From positions 1 through 5,494 of the forward strand of contig JBBDYD010000085.1 of the NCBI GenBank assembly GCA_040901865.1: a stretch of DNA of 5,494 nt, written 5' to 3'. The notes beneath the pieces are model-generated. The model did not search any database. It was not told the origin of the DNA and saw nothing but the letters and a program-made list of their open reading frames with translations. This document shows, one piece after another, positions 1-5,494 of the stretch. The DNA comes from JBBDYD01 sp040901865. Lineage in GTDB: Bacteria > Bacteroidota > Ignavibacteria > UBA10030. The translations under genes and the position numbers were made by a program. Each line of letters begins with the position of its first letter. Position 1 is the first letter of the stretch.

Positions 1-949
1 CGAATTCAAAAACATTCGCGCCTTCGATGAAGAACGGGCGTTTTTCGGAAAAGAATGTCTCGACATCGCTCAGGTTCACAACAGCAGGATCGACCTCCAC
101 CTGTCCGAAATCAGGATTCACCGTGGCATTCAACGTGAGGTTACTTGTCAGCCCGACCTTCAAATCCGCACCAATTCCCGGGAGGTATCTTGAGCCGGGG
201 TTAAAAGGATCGCCGGCATTTGACCGGATATATTCCGCCCGCGTGTTGATGTAGGGAAGTACTTCGACGGTTCCGCCCGGTGTGATCGAAGAAATTCCGG
301 CGAGGGTGCCGAAACGGGAGACGAACCCGCTTTCGTCTCTCGGTGTGTAAACCATGTAGTCAAACTCATTCTTGCGGCCAATTGTCCGCTTGAAATTGAT
401 CCCCCAGACATGATCACGGGTTTCGTGAAAACGGAGCTGCGAAAACGGGATCCGCATTTCCACGGTCCATCCCAGATGATCCACCTGGACTGCACTCTCC
501 CACACTCCGTCCCAGGAATTATCGGTCCAATCATCATTGTACATCGTCCCGTCAGAAATGCATCCGGCCGCGGTGATGGAAAAATAGTAGCCGCTCCGCC
601 GGTCGTTGTAGGGATCAAGATAGATCGAGAACCAGTCCGCCGTGATCTCTGCGTCCCGTCTACCCAGAATCTGCATGATCGAATCGGGCTGAGAATCATA
701 CAGCCGCGCAGCGACATACATTGCCGCGTCATCGTAGGCAATCCACACTTCTGTCCGCTCGGTGGGCTCGGCTCCTTGATCGGGATCGCGTTGCTTGAAC
801 GATGAAAACCCGGGACCCTGCCACACGGCTTCAGAGAGTCGTCCATCCATCTCCACCGGCGCTGTGATGTGAATTGCGTTAACAGACGGCTGTTGGGCGG
901 TTGCCAACGACCAACAAAAAAGTACGCACAGTAGCAAGCGGAACTTCAT
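1..949 (-). CDS. Secreted CBM9-like / DUF5916 outer-membrane-type protein, partial (C-terminus off window)
   Basis: The minus-strand frame is open from the ATG at 949-947 to the left edge, giving 316 residues with no stop. Residues 1-18 form a signal peptide (MKFRLL, a hydrophobic core, then a cleavage site after ATA before QQ), so the protein is exported. Residues ~28-200 resemble the CBM9-like beta-sandwich that begins these proteins (APVEMDGRLSEAVW, then VWIAYDDAAMYVAARLYD). Residues ~225 onward match the start of DUF5916, with the signature NPDFGQVEVDPAVVNLSDVE followed by FFSEKRPFFIEG at ~300-310. Family members usually run to 700 residues or more and are predicted to end in a beta-barrel, so well over half is missing. 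The function is not established; sugar binding is only inferred from the CBM9 fold. The start is supported by a GGAGG 7 nt upstream and by the signal peptide beginning there. The gene diverges from the DUF3109-rpoN block. Confidence 0.9.
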   Translation of the reverse strand, partial: MKFRLLLCVLFCWSLATAQQPSVNAIHITAPVEMDGRLSEAVWQGPGFSSFKQRDPDQGAEPTERTEVWIAYDDAAMYVAARLYDSQPDSIMQILGRRDAEITADWFSIYLDPYNDRRSGYYFSITAAGCISDGTMYNDDWTDNSWDGVWESAVQVDHLGWTVEMRIPFSQLRFHETRDHVWGINFKRTIGRKNEFDYMVYTPRDESGFVSRFGTLAGISSITPGGTVEVLPYINTRAEYIRSNAGDPFNPGSRYLPGIGADLKVGLTSNLTLNATVNPDFGQVEVDPAVVNLSDVETFFSEKRPFFIEGANVFEF

Positions 950-956
950 GAAGTAT

Positions 957-961
957 CCTCC
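957..961 (-). promoter_or_regulatory. Ribosome binding site of the DUF5916-type gene
   Basis: Read on the minus strand, GGAGG lies 7 nt before the ATG at 949. It is a near-perfect Shine-Dalgarno sequence. It fixes this start over the in-frame ATG at codon 34 (inside VEMDG), which would remove the signal peptide. Confidence 0.75.
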
Positions 962-1108
962 AGGGGTCGTGCACATGAGATGCCGGTCGGAGACCAATCG
1001 TTCGTGAGGTTACAAAGCGATAGGGATAAGACTGTATGAAGGACAAAAAGGTTGCAACGGGACGGGGCCCACTCTTCAGCTTGCCTTTCGTCTTAGCTGA
1101 ATTTTCTT

Positions 1109-1114
1109 TATACT
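1109..1114 (+). promoter_or_regulatory. Candidate -10 element for the DUF3109-rpoN-hslVU operon
   Basis: TATACT differs from the sigma-70 consensus TATAAT at one base and lies in an AT-rich stretch ~37 nt before the GTG start at 1151. The -35 is unclear: TTGCCT at 1081-1086 would leave a 22-nt spacer, which is too long, and the hexamers at the ideal distance (around 1085-1091) match poorly. The position is sensible because this is the only sizeable gap before four tightly spaced genes. This is an inference from sequence only. Confidence 0.35.
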
Positions 1115-1150
1115 GAGTAGTAGTAGAAAGGACACTCCTGAACCGCGATA

Positions 1151-1735
1151 GTGATCGAGATACAGGAAATATCGATGGATCCCGCGATACCAACGATTCA
1201 GTTCCGCTGTAACACTGACCGATGCAAGGGAGCGTGTTGCACTTTGCCGGGCGGATCGGGAGCGCCGTTGCTGGACGAGGAAGTCGGGGAACTCCATCGA
1301 GCACTCCCTGCTGCGATAAAGTATCTGAACGAACTTCATCGTGAAGTTATCAGGGAAAAGGGTCTGTACGAAGGGCATCCGGGAGAATACGTCACGACCT
1401 GTGTTGATGACCATGCGTGCGTTTTTGTGACCTTTGAGGATGGGATTGCCCGCTGTGCGCTGGAAAAGGCATGGTTCCAGGGGGAAACGGATTGGCGAAA
1501 GCCATTGTCATGCCACCTGTTCCCAATCCGAATCGACAGGGGCCTTCAGGAGCATCTTCGGTATGAGCATCTTGACGACTGCACCCCTGCACTTGAGGAA
1601 GGCGCCGGAAGCGAGGTGTTCCTTTCGGATTTTTTGCGCGAACCGCTTTCCCGGGCTTACGGAGATACCTGGTACACTAAGTTTCTTGAGTACTGCCGAT
1701 CCGTTCAACGGAACAACGGCTCGGAGGGGATGTAG
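1151..1735 (+). CDS. DUF3109 family cysteine-rich protein (putative metal or Fe-S binding)
   Basis: This 194-residue protein matches the DUF3109 family, which is frequent in Bacteroidota and relatives and related in style to the YkgJ zinc/iron-chelating proteins. A clustered Cys motif lies at residues 20-30 (C20, C25, C29, C30, as CNTDRCKGACC), followed by GGSGAPL. Further cysteines are at 84, 90, 102, 121 and 144, with the conserved FEDGIARCALEKA at ~95-106 and KPLSCHLFPIRI at ~117-128. The cysteines suggest a bound metal or iron-sulfur cluster, but no reaction is known. No signal peptide or membrane segment is seen, so it is probably cytoplasmic. The GTG at 1151 is chosen because family members usually begin with an MI-x-I segment about 17-20 residues before the first Cys. 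The ATG at 1175 is an alternative with a better ribosome binding site. The stop is 2 nt before rpoN, implying co-transcription and probably translational coupling. Confidence 0.85.
   Translation: MIEIQEISMDPAIPTIQFRCNTDRCKGACCTLPGGSGAPLLDEEVGELHRALPAAIKYLNELHREVIREKGLYEGHPGEYVTTCVDDHACVFVTFEDGIARCALEKAWFQGETDWRKPLSCHLFPIRIDRGLQEHLRYEHLDDCTPALEEGAGSEVFLSDFLREPLSRAYGDTWYTKFLEYCRSVQRNNGSEGM
1164..1168 (+). promoter_or_regulatory. Possible ribosome binding site for an alternative DUF3109 start at 1175
   Basis: AGGAA lies 6 nt before the in-frame ATG at 1175, which is good spacing. The GTG at 1151 has only an AAAGGA about 18 nt upstream, which is too far. If 1175 is used the protein is 186 residues and still keeps every cysteine. 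Family length favours 1151; the ribosome binding site favours 1175. Confidence 0.35.
1723..1729 (+). promoter_or_regulatory. Ribosome binding site of rpoN
   Basis: GGAGGGG sits inside the last codons of the DUF3109 gene, 8 nt before the rpoN ATG at 1738. It is strong and well spaced, and its overlap with the upstream coding sequence suggests translational coupling. Confidence 0.75.
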
Positions 1736-1737
1736 CC

Positions 1738-3180
1738 ATGTCCACCCTGAATCTTTCCCAGCAGCTCCGTCTCGGCCTTAAACTCACCCCTCAACAAGTC
1801 CAATACCTCAAGCTGCTACAGCTTCCGAACCTTGCTCTCGAACAGAGGATAAAAACGGAATTGGAGATCAATCCCATGCTGGAGGTCGATGAGGAAATCG
1901 AGGAGTTCCAGGAACAGGAAGATGCACAGGAGGAGGAGGAGGCGTCCGAGAATAAAAACGGCGAGGAAGAGGAAGGATACACGATTGAAGATTATATCGG
2001 CGATGACCTCGCCGGATTCAAGAGTCCCGAAGCGCGCCCGACAGCCGGGGAAGAAGATGATTCGGAACGGCCCCTTCCCGCCAGCCCCCCCCTTTCGGAG
2101 CGCCTCCTTGCCCAGTTCCGGATGCTGGAAATTGACGAAACCGACAATCTCCTGGCTGAGGAGATCATCGGAAATGTCGATGAGGACGGTTATCTTCGAA
2201 GGGACCTCAGTCTGATTGTCCAGGATCTCAATCTGAGTTTTGGATTGGAAATACCGTTGGAAAAGGCTGAAAACGTGCTGGGGAAGGTCCAGCAATTGGA
2301 TCCGCCCGGGATTGCGGCCCGGGACCTCAAAGAATGCCTTGCAGCACAGATCCGCTGGGGGAAGTACGATCCCACAATCAGGGAACTCGCGCTCAAGATA
2401 CTGGAAGTTCATTTCGAAGACCTCAAACTCAAGAGGTATGAGACGCTGAGCCAGAACCTGGCGATCGGCATGGAGACCCTGAAGAAGGTTGTGGACCTTA
2501 TTCAGCATCTCGATCCCAAACCGGGCGAGGGCGAGTTTTCGGCCCAGGAGAATTATGTCACACCCGATTTTATCGTTGAAAAAGAGAATGGAGATTTCCT
2601 CATCACGCTCAATGACCGGTCCATTCCGACTCTTCGCCTGAACAGAGCCTACCGCGAGCTCATCACGCCGAAGGGAAAAAAATCGTCCAAGGAAACAAAA
2701 GACTTCATCAAGCAGAAGTTCGAATCCGCCAAGTGGTTTATTGCGTCTATTCACCAGCGCCGGGAGACTTTGCTCAAGGTCATGCGTGTGATTGTCGACC
2801 GGCAGAGGGAATGGTTTGAAACGGGAGAGAACCTGAAGCCGATGATCTACAAGGATGTTGCCGAGGTCGTGAGCGTGGATATTTCGACCATCAGTCGCGT
2901 CGTCAACAGCAAATATGTGCAAACGGAGTTCGGTGTTTTTTCCCTCAAACAGTTTTTTACTTCAGCCATTGAAACGACAAGCGGAGAGGATCTCTCCAAC
3001 CAGGTAGTCAAACAAAAAGTAAAGAACCTGATTGAAGCTGAAGACCCAAAGAACCCGTTGAACGACGACAAGATTGCAGAGATTCTGCAAAAAGAAGGCA
3101 TCAAGCTTGCACGGCGGACGGTGGCAAAGTACCGTGAACAGCTCGGTTTGGCCATTGCGCGGATGCGAAAACACATCTAA
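1738..3180 (+). CDS. rpoN: RNA polymerase sigma-54 factor
   Basis: This 480-residue protein has the full sigma-54 architecture. Region I (~1-50) is the glutamine/leucine-rich activator-responsive segment (LSQQLRLGLKLTPQQVQYLKLLQ). Region II (~50-115) is an acidic linker very rich in Glu. The core-binding domain spans ~118-310 and includes LDPPGIAARDLKECL at 188-202 and LDPKPG at 258-263. The helix-turn-helix for -12 recognition is ~371-396 (DISTISRVVNSKYVQT), followed by FSLKQFF. The RpoN box ARRTVAKYRE is at 458-467 and reads the -24 element. Sigma-54 directs core polymerase to -24/-12 promoters and needs AAA+ activators to open them. Length and motifs are complete, so the protein should be functional. 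It follows the DUF3109 gene by 2 nt and precedes hslV by 16 nt. Its usual neighbours in proteobacteria (lptB, hpf, ptsN) are absent here. Confidence 0.97.
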   Translation: MSTLNLSQQLRLGLKLTPQQVQYLKLLQLPNLALEQRIKTELEINPMLEVDEEIEEFQEQEDAQEEEEASENKNGEEEEGYTIEDYIGDDLAGFKSPEARPTAGEEDDSERPLPASPPLSERLLAQFRMLEIDETDNLLAEEIIGNVDEDGYLRRDLSLIVQDLNLSFGLEIPLEKAENVLGKVQQLDPPGIAARDLKECLAAQIRWGKYDPTIRELALKILEVHFEDLKLKRYETLSQNLAIGMETLKKVVDLIQHLDPKPGEGEFSAQENYVTPDFIVEKENGDFLITLNDRSIPTLRLNRAYRELITPKGKKSSKETKDFIKQKFESAKWFIASIHQRRETLLKVMRVIVDRQREWFETGENLKPMIYKDVAEVVSVDISTISRVVNSKYVQTEFGVFSLKQFFTSAIETTSGEDLSNQVVKQKVKNLIEAEDPKNPLNDDKIAEILQKEGIKLARRTVAKYREQLGLAIARMRKHI

Positions 3181-3196
3181 AACCTGCGGAACGGAT

Positions 3197-3736
3197 ATGG
3201 AACGTGAACTAGTACATGCCACAACAATCATCGGCCTTCGGCGGGACGGTATTGCCGCCATAGGCGGTGACGGCCAGGTGACGATTGGAGCGACTGTGAT
3301 GAAACAGCACTCCAACAAGATCCGTAAGCTGTACAACAATTCTGTGCTCGTTGGCTTTGCCGGAGCCGCTGCCGATGCCTTCAGTCTGCTCGACCGATTT
3401 GAAGAACAGCTGGAAAAACACCAGGGACAGCTGGTTCGCTCAGCCGTGGAGCTGGCAAAGTTGTGGCGTACGGACAAGTACCTAAGGCAGCTCGAGGCAT
3501 TGCTTGCCGTGATCGATAAAGATCACTCGTTGGTCATTTCGGGAAACGGGGATGTGATCGAGCCGGATGACGGGATTGTCGCCGTCGGGTCGGGCGGATC
3601 TTTTGCGCTGGCGGCGGCACGAATGTTAACGAAGCATACGAAGCTGACTGCCCCCGAAATCGTGCGTGAATCTCTCGAAGCAGCGGCAGAAATCTGCATC
3701 TATACCAACAAGAACATTCACATCGAGCAGTTGTGA
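3197..3736 (+). CDS. hslV: ATP-dependent protease HslUV, peptidase subunit HslV
   Basis: This 179-residue protein is an N-terminal-nucleophile threonine peptidase of the proteasome-beta-like family, the proteolytic core of cytoplasmic HslUV (ClpQY). The start at 3197 gives a short propeptide, MERELVHA, before the catalytic threonine in TTIIGLRRDG. Numbering from that Thr1, the expected active-site residues are Asp17 (GGDGQ), Lys33 (SNKIRKLYNN) and Ser124 (VGSGG), all present. Other family signatures are GFAGAAADAF (~45-54), KHQGQLVRSAVELAKLWRTD (~66-85) and ISGNGDVIEPDDG (~106-118). The C-terminus, CIYTNKNIHIEQL, corresponds to the usual HslV end. Family length is ~175-180, so the protein is complete. 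Upstream spacing is 16 nt with only a weak GCGGA-type ribosome binding site. The hslU start follows 7 nt after the stop, fitting co-expression of the two subunits. Confidence 0.97.
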   Translation: MERELVHATTIIGLRRDGIAAIGGDGQVTIGATVMKQHSNKIRKLYNNSVLVGFAGAAADAFSLLDRFEEQLEKHQGQLVRSAVELAKLWRTDKYLRQLEALLAVIDKDHSLVISGNGDVIEPDDGIVAVGSGGSFALAAARMLTKHTKLTAPEIVRESLEAAAEICIYTNKNIHIEQL

Positions 3737-3743
3737 GACCGGC

Positions 3744-5144
3744 ATGAAACGAGATCCAAAGGCAGCGAATAACTCTCAGGAACTCTTCAAAGAACTGACC
3801 CCCCGCCAGATTGTGACGGAACTGGACCGGTATATTATCGGCCAGACGAACGCAAAACGTTCTGTGGCGATCGCTCTTCGGAACCGCTGGCGTCGTCTCC
3901 AGGTTGCCGAGGGATTGCGTGAAGAGATCATGCCAAACAATATTATTCTCATTGGCCCAACCGGAGTGGGAAAAACCGAGATCGCGCGCCGCCTTGCAAA
4001 ACTTGCCCACGCTCCGTTTATCAAGGTCGAAGCATCAAAATTCACGGAAGTCGGCTATGTTGGCCGGGATGTGGAGTCCATGGTTCGCGACCTGACGGAG
4101 ATCGCCGTGAGCATGGTCAAGGCCGAGAAAACCGCGGAAGTGGAAAGCCGGACCCGGGAGCTTGCGGATGAGCGAATTTTGGATATCCTGGTGCCTCCGG
4201 TTCGGCAGCGGCAACCGGCGCAGGTTCCAGAAGAGGCGGACGCGCCGAAAGAGGACGAGGGCGCTGCCCGGCAGCGATTCCGGGAAAAACTCAAGGCGGG
4301 AGAATTGGACAATCGGACCATCGAAGTGGACATTCCTGCGCCTCAAATGCCCATGATGCAGGTGATGGGGCCGGTGAGCCTTGAGGAAATGGGCATCAAT
4401 GTTCAGGAGATGTTCAGCAGCCTCCTCCCGAAGAAAAATAAACTCCGAAAGATGTCCATCCGCGAAGCACGTCTTGTCCTCCGCCAAGAGGAGGCATCCA
4501 AGTTAATCGACATGGACAAGGTGATGCAGGAGGCCTTACACCGCGTGGAGAATTCCGGAATCGTGTTTATCGATGAGATCGACAAGATCGCAGGCAGCCG
4601 GGGCCAGCAATCGGGGCCTGACGTTTCGCGCGAAGGAGTTCAGCGGGATTTGCTTCCGATCATCGAGGGATCCAACGTTACCACGAAATACGGAATGGTC
4701 AAAACCGACCATATTCTGTTTATTGCGTCGGGGGCGTTCCATATCGCAAAACCATCGGACTTGATCCCGGAACTGCAGGGACGGTTCCCAATCCGGGTGG
4801 AACTCCAAAGCCTGACCGAGTCCGACTTCGTCAGCATTCTCACGAAACCGCAGAATGCGTTGTTAAAACAGTACGCTGCGTTGCTGGCGCCTGAGGGGAT
4901 AGCGTTGGAGTTTGACGAGGGTGCTGTGAAAGAAATCGCAAGGACGGCGTTTGAGGTCAACGAGCAAGTCGAGAACATCGGGGCTCGACGACTTCACACC
5001 ATTCTGACGACCCTTCTGGAGGAAACGCTCTTTGATGCGCCGGATGTCGTTCGGACCGAATCGTTAACAGTCACCCGGGACATGGTGCGGGAGAAGCTAC
5101 AGTCGATTGTTAAAGACAGGGATTTGAGCAGGTATATCCTCTGA
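3744..5144 (+). CDS. hslU: ATP-dependent protease HslUV, AAA+ ATPase subunit HslU
   Basis: This 466-residue AAA+ unfoldase feeds substrates into HslV. It begins with the conserved ELTPRQIVTELDRYIIGQ (~17-33). Walker A is GPTGVGKT at 71-78, the substrate-gripping pore motif is GYVGRD at 104-109, and the variable intermediate (I) domain covers ~111-240. Walker B is IVFIDEID at 273-280, sensor 1 is ~ILFIASGAF (324-332), and PELQGRFPIRVEL is at 342-354. Sensor 2 is IGARRLH at 412-418. The C-terminal tail DLSRYIL (460-466) is the segment that docks between HslV subunits, so the partnership is intact. Length fits the family (E. coli 443; others somewhat longer, mainly in the I domain). The ATG at 3744 fits where family homology begins. 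The frame stays open upstream, but those codons lie inside hslV in another frame. No clear Shine-Dalgarno sequence is seen, so translation may be coupled to hslV, 7 nt upstream. Confidence 0.97.
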   Translation: MKRDPKAANNSQELFKELTPRQIVTELDRYIIGQTNAKRSVAIALRNRWRRLQVAEGLREEIMPNNIILIGPTGVGKTEIARRLAKLAHAPFIKVEASKFTEVGYVGRDVESMVRDLTEIAVSMVKAEKTAEVESRTRELADERILDILVPPVRQRQPAQVPEEADAPKEDEGAARQRFREKLKAGELDNRTIEVDIPAPQMPMMQVMGPVSLEEMGINVQEMFSSLLPKKNKLRKMSIREARLVLRQEEASKLIDMDKVMQEALHRVENSGIVFIDEIDKIAGSRGQQSGPDVSREGVQRDLLPIIEGSNVTTKYGMVKTDHILFIASGAFHIAKPSDLIPELQGRFPIRVELQSLTESDFVSILTKPQNALLKQYAALLAPEGIALEFDEGAVKEIARTAFEVNEQVENIGARRLHTILTTLLEETLFDAPDVVRTESLTVTRDMVREKLQSIVKDRDLSRYIL

Positions 5145-5359
5145 TGAAACAAATGGAGAGGTCGGAGGTCAGAAATCAGTTCATAGTTAGATCACGAACG
5201 ACTCGGGATTCTTAAGCATTCCTCCTATCATCTTACCTACTTCCTCGCACTTAAGTGTCAATCTCTGGTGTTCTGCTGGTTTGAGGTAACCGCAGTCTCT
5301 GGCAAAATCGATAAGAACGGTTTCAGAATTCTCAACGTCCTCTGACTTCCGAATTCCGC

Positions 5360-5377
5360 CCCGGGATAAATCCCGGG
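5360..5377. repeat. 18-bp perfect palindrome, CCCGGGAT-AA-ATCCCGGG
   Basis: Two 8-base arms are perfectly complementary around an AA centre. It lies inside the apparent 5' part of the four-helix-bundle fragment. As RNA it would form a stable hairpin on either strand. No T-run follows in either direction, so it is a poor intrinsic terminator. Confidence 0.85.
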
Positions 5378-5394
5378 TCTGATTTCGCCTCAGA
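5378..5394. repeat. Short imperfect hairpin between the two palindromes
   Basis: TCTGA at 5378-5382 pairs with TCAGA at 5390-5394 around a 7-base loop. It abuts the palindrome at 5360-5377. On its own it could be chance; it is listed because it completes a run of three hairpins. Confidence 0.4.
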
Positions 5395-5403
5395 TGACGC
5401 ACA

Positions 5404-5421
5404 ATTCCGCTAAAGCGGAAT
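5404..5421. repeat. 18-bp perfect palindrome, ATTCCGCT-AA-AGCGGAAT
   Basis: This second perfect palindrome has the same 8-2-8 layout and AA centre as the one at 5360-5377 but different arms. Its left arm region AATTCCGC (5403-5410) is repeated directly at 5352-5359, just before the first palindrome, so the two units appear related as parts of one composite element. It also lies ~20 nt before the possible plus-strand gene at 5442 and could be an operator, though no data support this. Confidence 0.85.
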
Positions 5422-5427
5422 AAATGG

Positions 5428-5433
5428 TAAAAT
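5428..5433 (+). promoter_or_regulatory. Candidate -10 element for the gene starting at 5442
   Basis: TAAAAT lies in an AT-rich stretch 8 nt before the ATG at 5442. If used, transcription would begin almost at the start codon, giving a leaderless or very short leader; this agrees with the absence of a Shine-Dalgarno sequence. No good -35 is visible because the expected position falls in the palindrome. Confidence 0.25.
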
Positions 5434-5441
5434 ACTAATTC

Positions 5442-5494
5442 ATGAGTTCTACAAGGAAGTGCAACACCCCGAGAAAAAAAGTGATAGTCTTGGG
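5442..5494 (+). CDS. Start of an unidentified gene, possibly Rossmann-fold (partial)
   Basis: From the ATG at 5442 the frame runs open off the window edge: 17 codons, beginning MSSTRKCNTPRK and continuing KVIVL, with two bases (GG) that must start a Gly codon. A basic N-terminus followed by KKVIVLG is the usual first beta-strand and glycine turn of NAD(P)- or FAD-binding Rossmann proteins and of some other nucleotide-binding folds. Only 17 residues are visible, so neither family nor function can be assigned. No Shine-Dalgarno sequence precedes it. The opposite strand is also open here, so this could be non-coding. Confidence 0.4.
   Translation, partial: MSSTRKCNTPRKKVIVL

Larger units (their letters stand above)
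950..1150. other. Divergent intergenic region
   Basis: This ~200-base non-coding stretch separates the leftward DUF5916-type gene from the rightward DUF3109-rpoN-hslVU block, so it should hold promoters for both. On the plus strand a TATACT hexamer at 1109-1114 is the best candidate -10 element. On the minus strand no convincing sigma-70 pair stands out. A TTGTCC followed after 18 nt by TATCGC is possible but weak. TAG is repeated three times at 1118-1126. No RNA gene, riboswitch or strong hairpin is evident. Confidence 0.6.
5187..5402 (-). pseudogene. Truncated four-helix-bundle (S23 / IVP-type) protein fragment
   Basis: A minus-strand reading frame with a GTG start at 5402 gives 71 residues. 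The C-terminal ~45 residues (SETVLIDFARDCGYL, then CEEVGKMIGGML and NPESF near the end) resemble the last two helices of the short 'four helix bundle' proteins related to 23S rRNA intervening-sequence proteins. Those proteins are normally ~115-130 residues, so the first two helices are missing. The first ~20 residues (RHLRRNQTRDLSRGG) do not look like the family and are encoded by palindromic DNA. This suggests that a repeat element truncated or replaced the 5' half. A short real gene cannot be excluded because the frame has no stop. It converges on hslU. Family assignment is from memory of the motif pattern and is moderately sure. Confidence 0.5.

Noticed and set aside
160..846. Open frames on both strands overlapping the DUF5916-type gene (also 410-805 on the plus strand)
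   Set aside because: The frame from 949 leftward gives a signal peptide plus recognisable CBM9-like and DUF5916 motifs. The alternatives give no family resemblance and are shadows.
981..997. A GG-N10-GC arrangement on the minus strand, upstream of the DUF5916-type gene, resembling a sigma-54 -24/-12 promoter
   Set aside because: Only the GG, the GC and a few flanking bases fit. The conserved CACG after the GG and the TT before the GC are absent. Such a loose match is expected by chance, despite the tempting presence of rpoN next door.
1816..2922. A long (368-residue) open frame on the minus strand, antisense to rpoN
   Set aside because: It lies wholly inside a fully convincing rpoN, has no recognisable domain or ribosome binding site, and its composition mirrors the sense gene's codon bias.
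5144..5215. A 23-codon plus-strand frame starting at an ATG that overlaps the hslU stop (TGATG)
   Set aside because: The overlap looks like translational coupling, but the peptide is short and has no recognisable features. It runs into repeat-like sequence and the antisense four-helix-bundle fragment.
5360..5421. The palindromes as an intrinsic terminator for the hslU operon
   Set aside because: The stems are strong but no T-run follows either one on either strand, and they lie more than 200 bases past the hslU stop.
5403..5494. Upstream continuation of the four-helix-bundle frame on the minus strand to the window edge, with a HELV-like segment faintly like that family's first helix
   Set aside because: The resemblance is limited to a few residues, the palindrome interrupts it, and the plus-strand start at 5442 reads more like a real protein. 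It remains possible as a decayed 5' end.

Overview
The window looks like a chromosomal segment of an uncultured or little-studied bacterium of the FCB group (the Bacteroidota / Ignavibacteriota / Chlorobiota neighbourhood). I infer this from a DUF3109 cysteine-cluster protein, a CBM9-like/DUF5916 outer-membrane-type protein and sigma-54 close together. The protein sequences are Bacteroidota/Chlorobi-like by memory, not by a search. Base composition is moderately GC-rich, and no foreign-looking block stands out before the last ~350 bases.

Layout. Positions 1-949 (minus strand) hold the first 316 codons of a secreted CBM9-like/DUF5916 protein whose C-terminus lies off the left edge. Positions 950-1150 are a divergent intergenic region with a possible promoter for the rightward genes. 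Positions 1151-5144 (plus strand) are a tightly packed four-gene block: DUF3109 protein, rpoN (sigma-54), hslV (peptidase) and hslU (ATPase/unfoldase). The gaps are 2, 16 and 7 nt, so co-transcription is very likely. HslV and HslU together form the HslUV (ClpYQ) ATP-dependent protease. All catalytic and nucleotide-binding motifs I looked for are present in both.

Positions 5145-5494 are different. A minus-strand fragment resembles only the C-terminal part of a four-helix-bundle (S23/IVP-type) protein. Its apparent N-terminus runs into a cluster of perfect short palindromes, two of which share the same 8-2-8 design with an AA centre. The last 53 bases look like the start of a new plus-strand gene with a basic N-terminus followed by a KKVIVLG-like strand, as in Rossmann-fold proteins.

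Most of the window is ordinary conserved housekeeping sequence. The palindrome cluster with the truncated four-helix-bundle gene is the part that most deserves a second look. I see no CRISPR array, tRNA, rRNA, intact insertion sequence or clearly novel multi-gene system.
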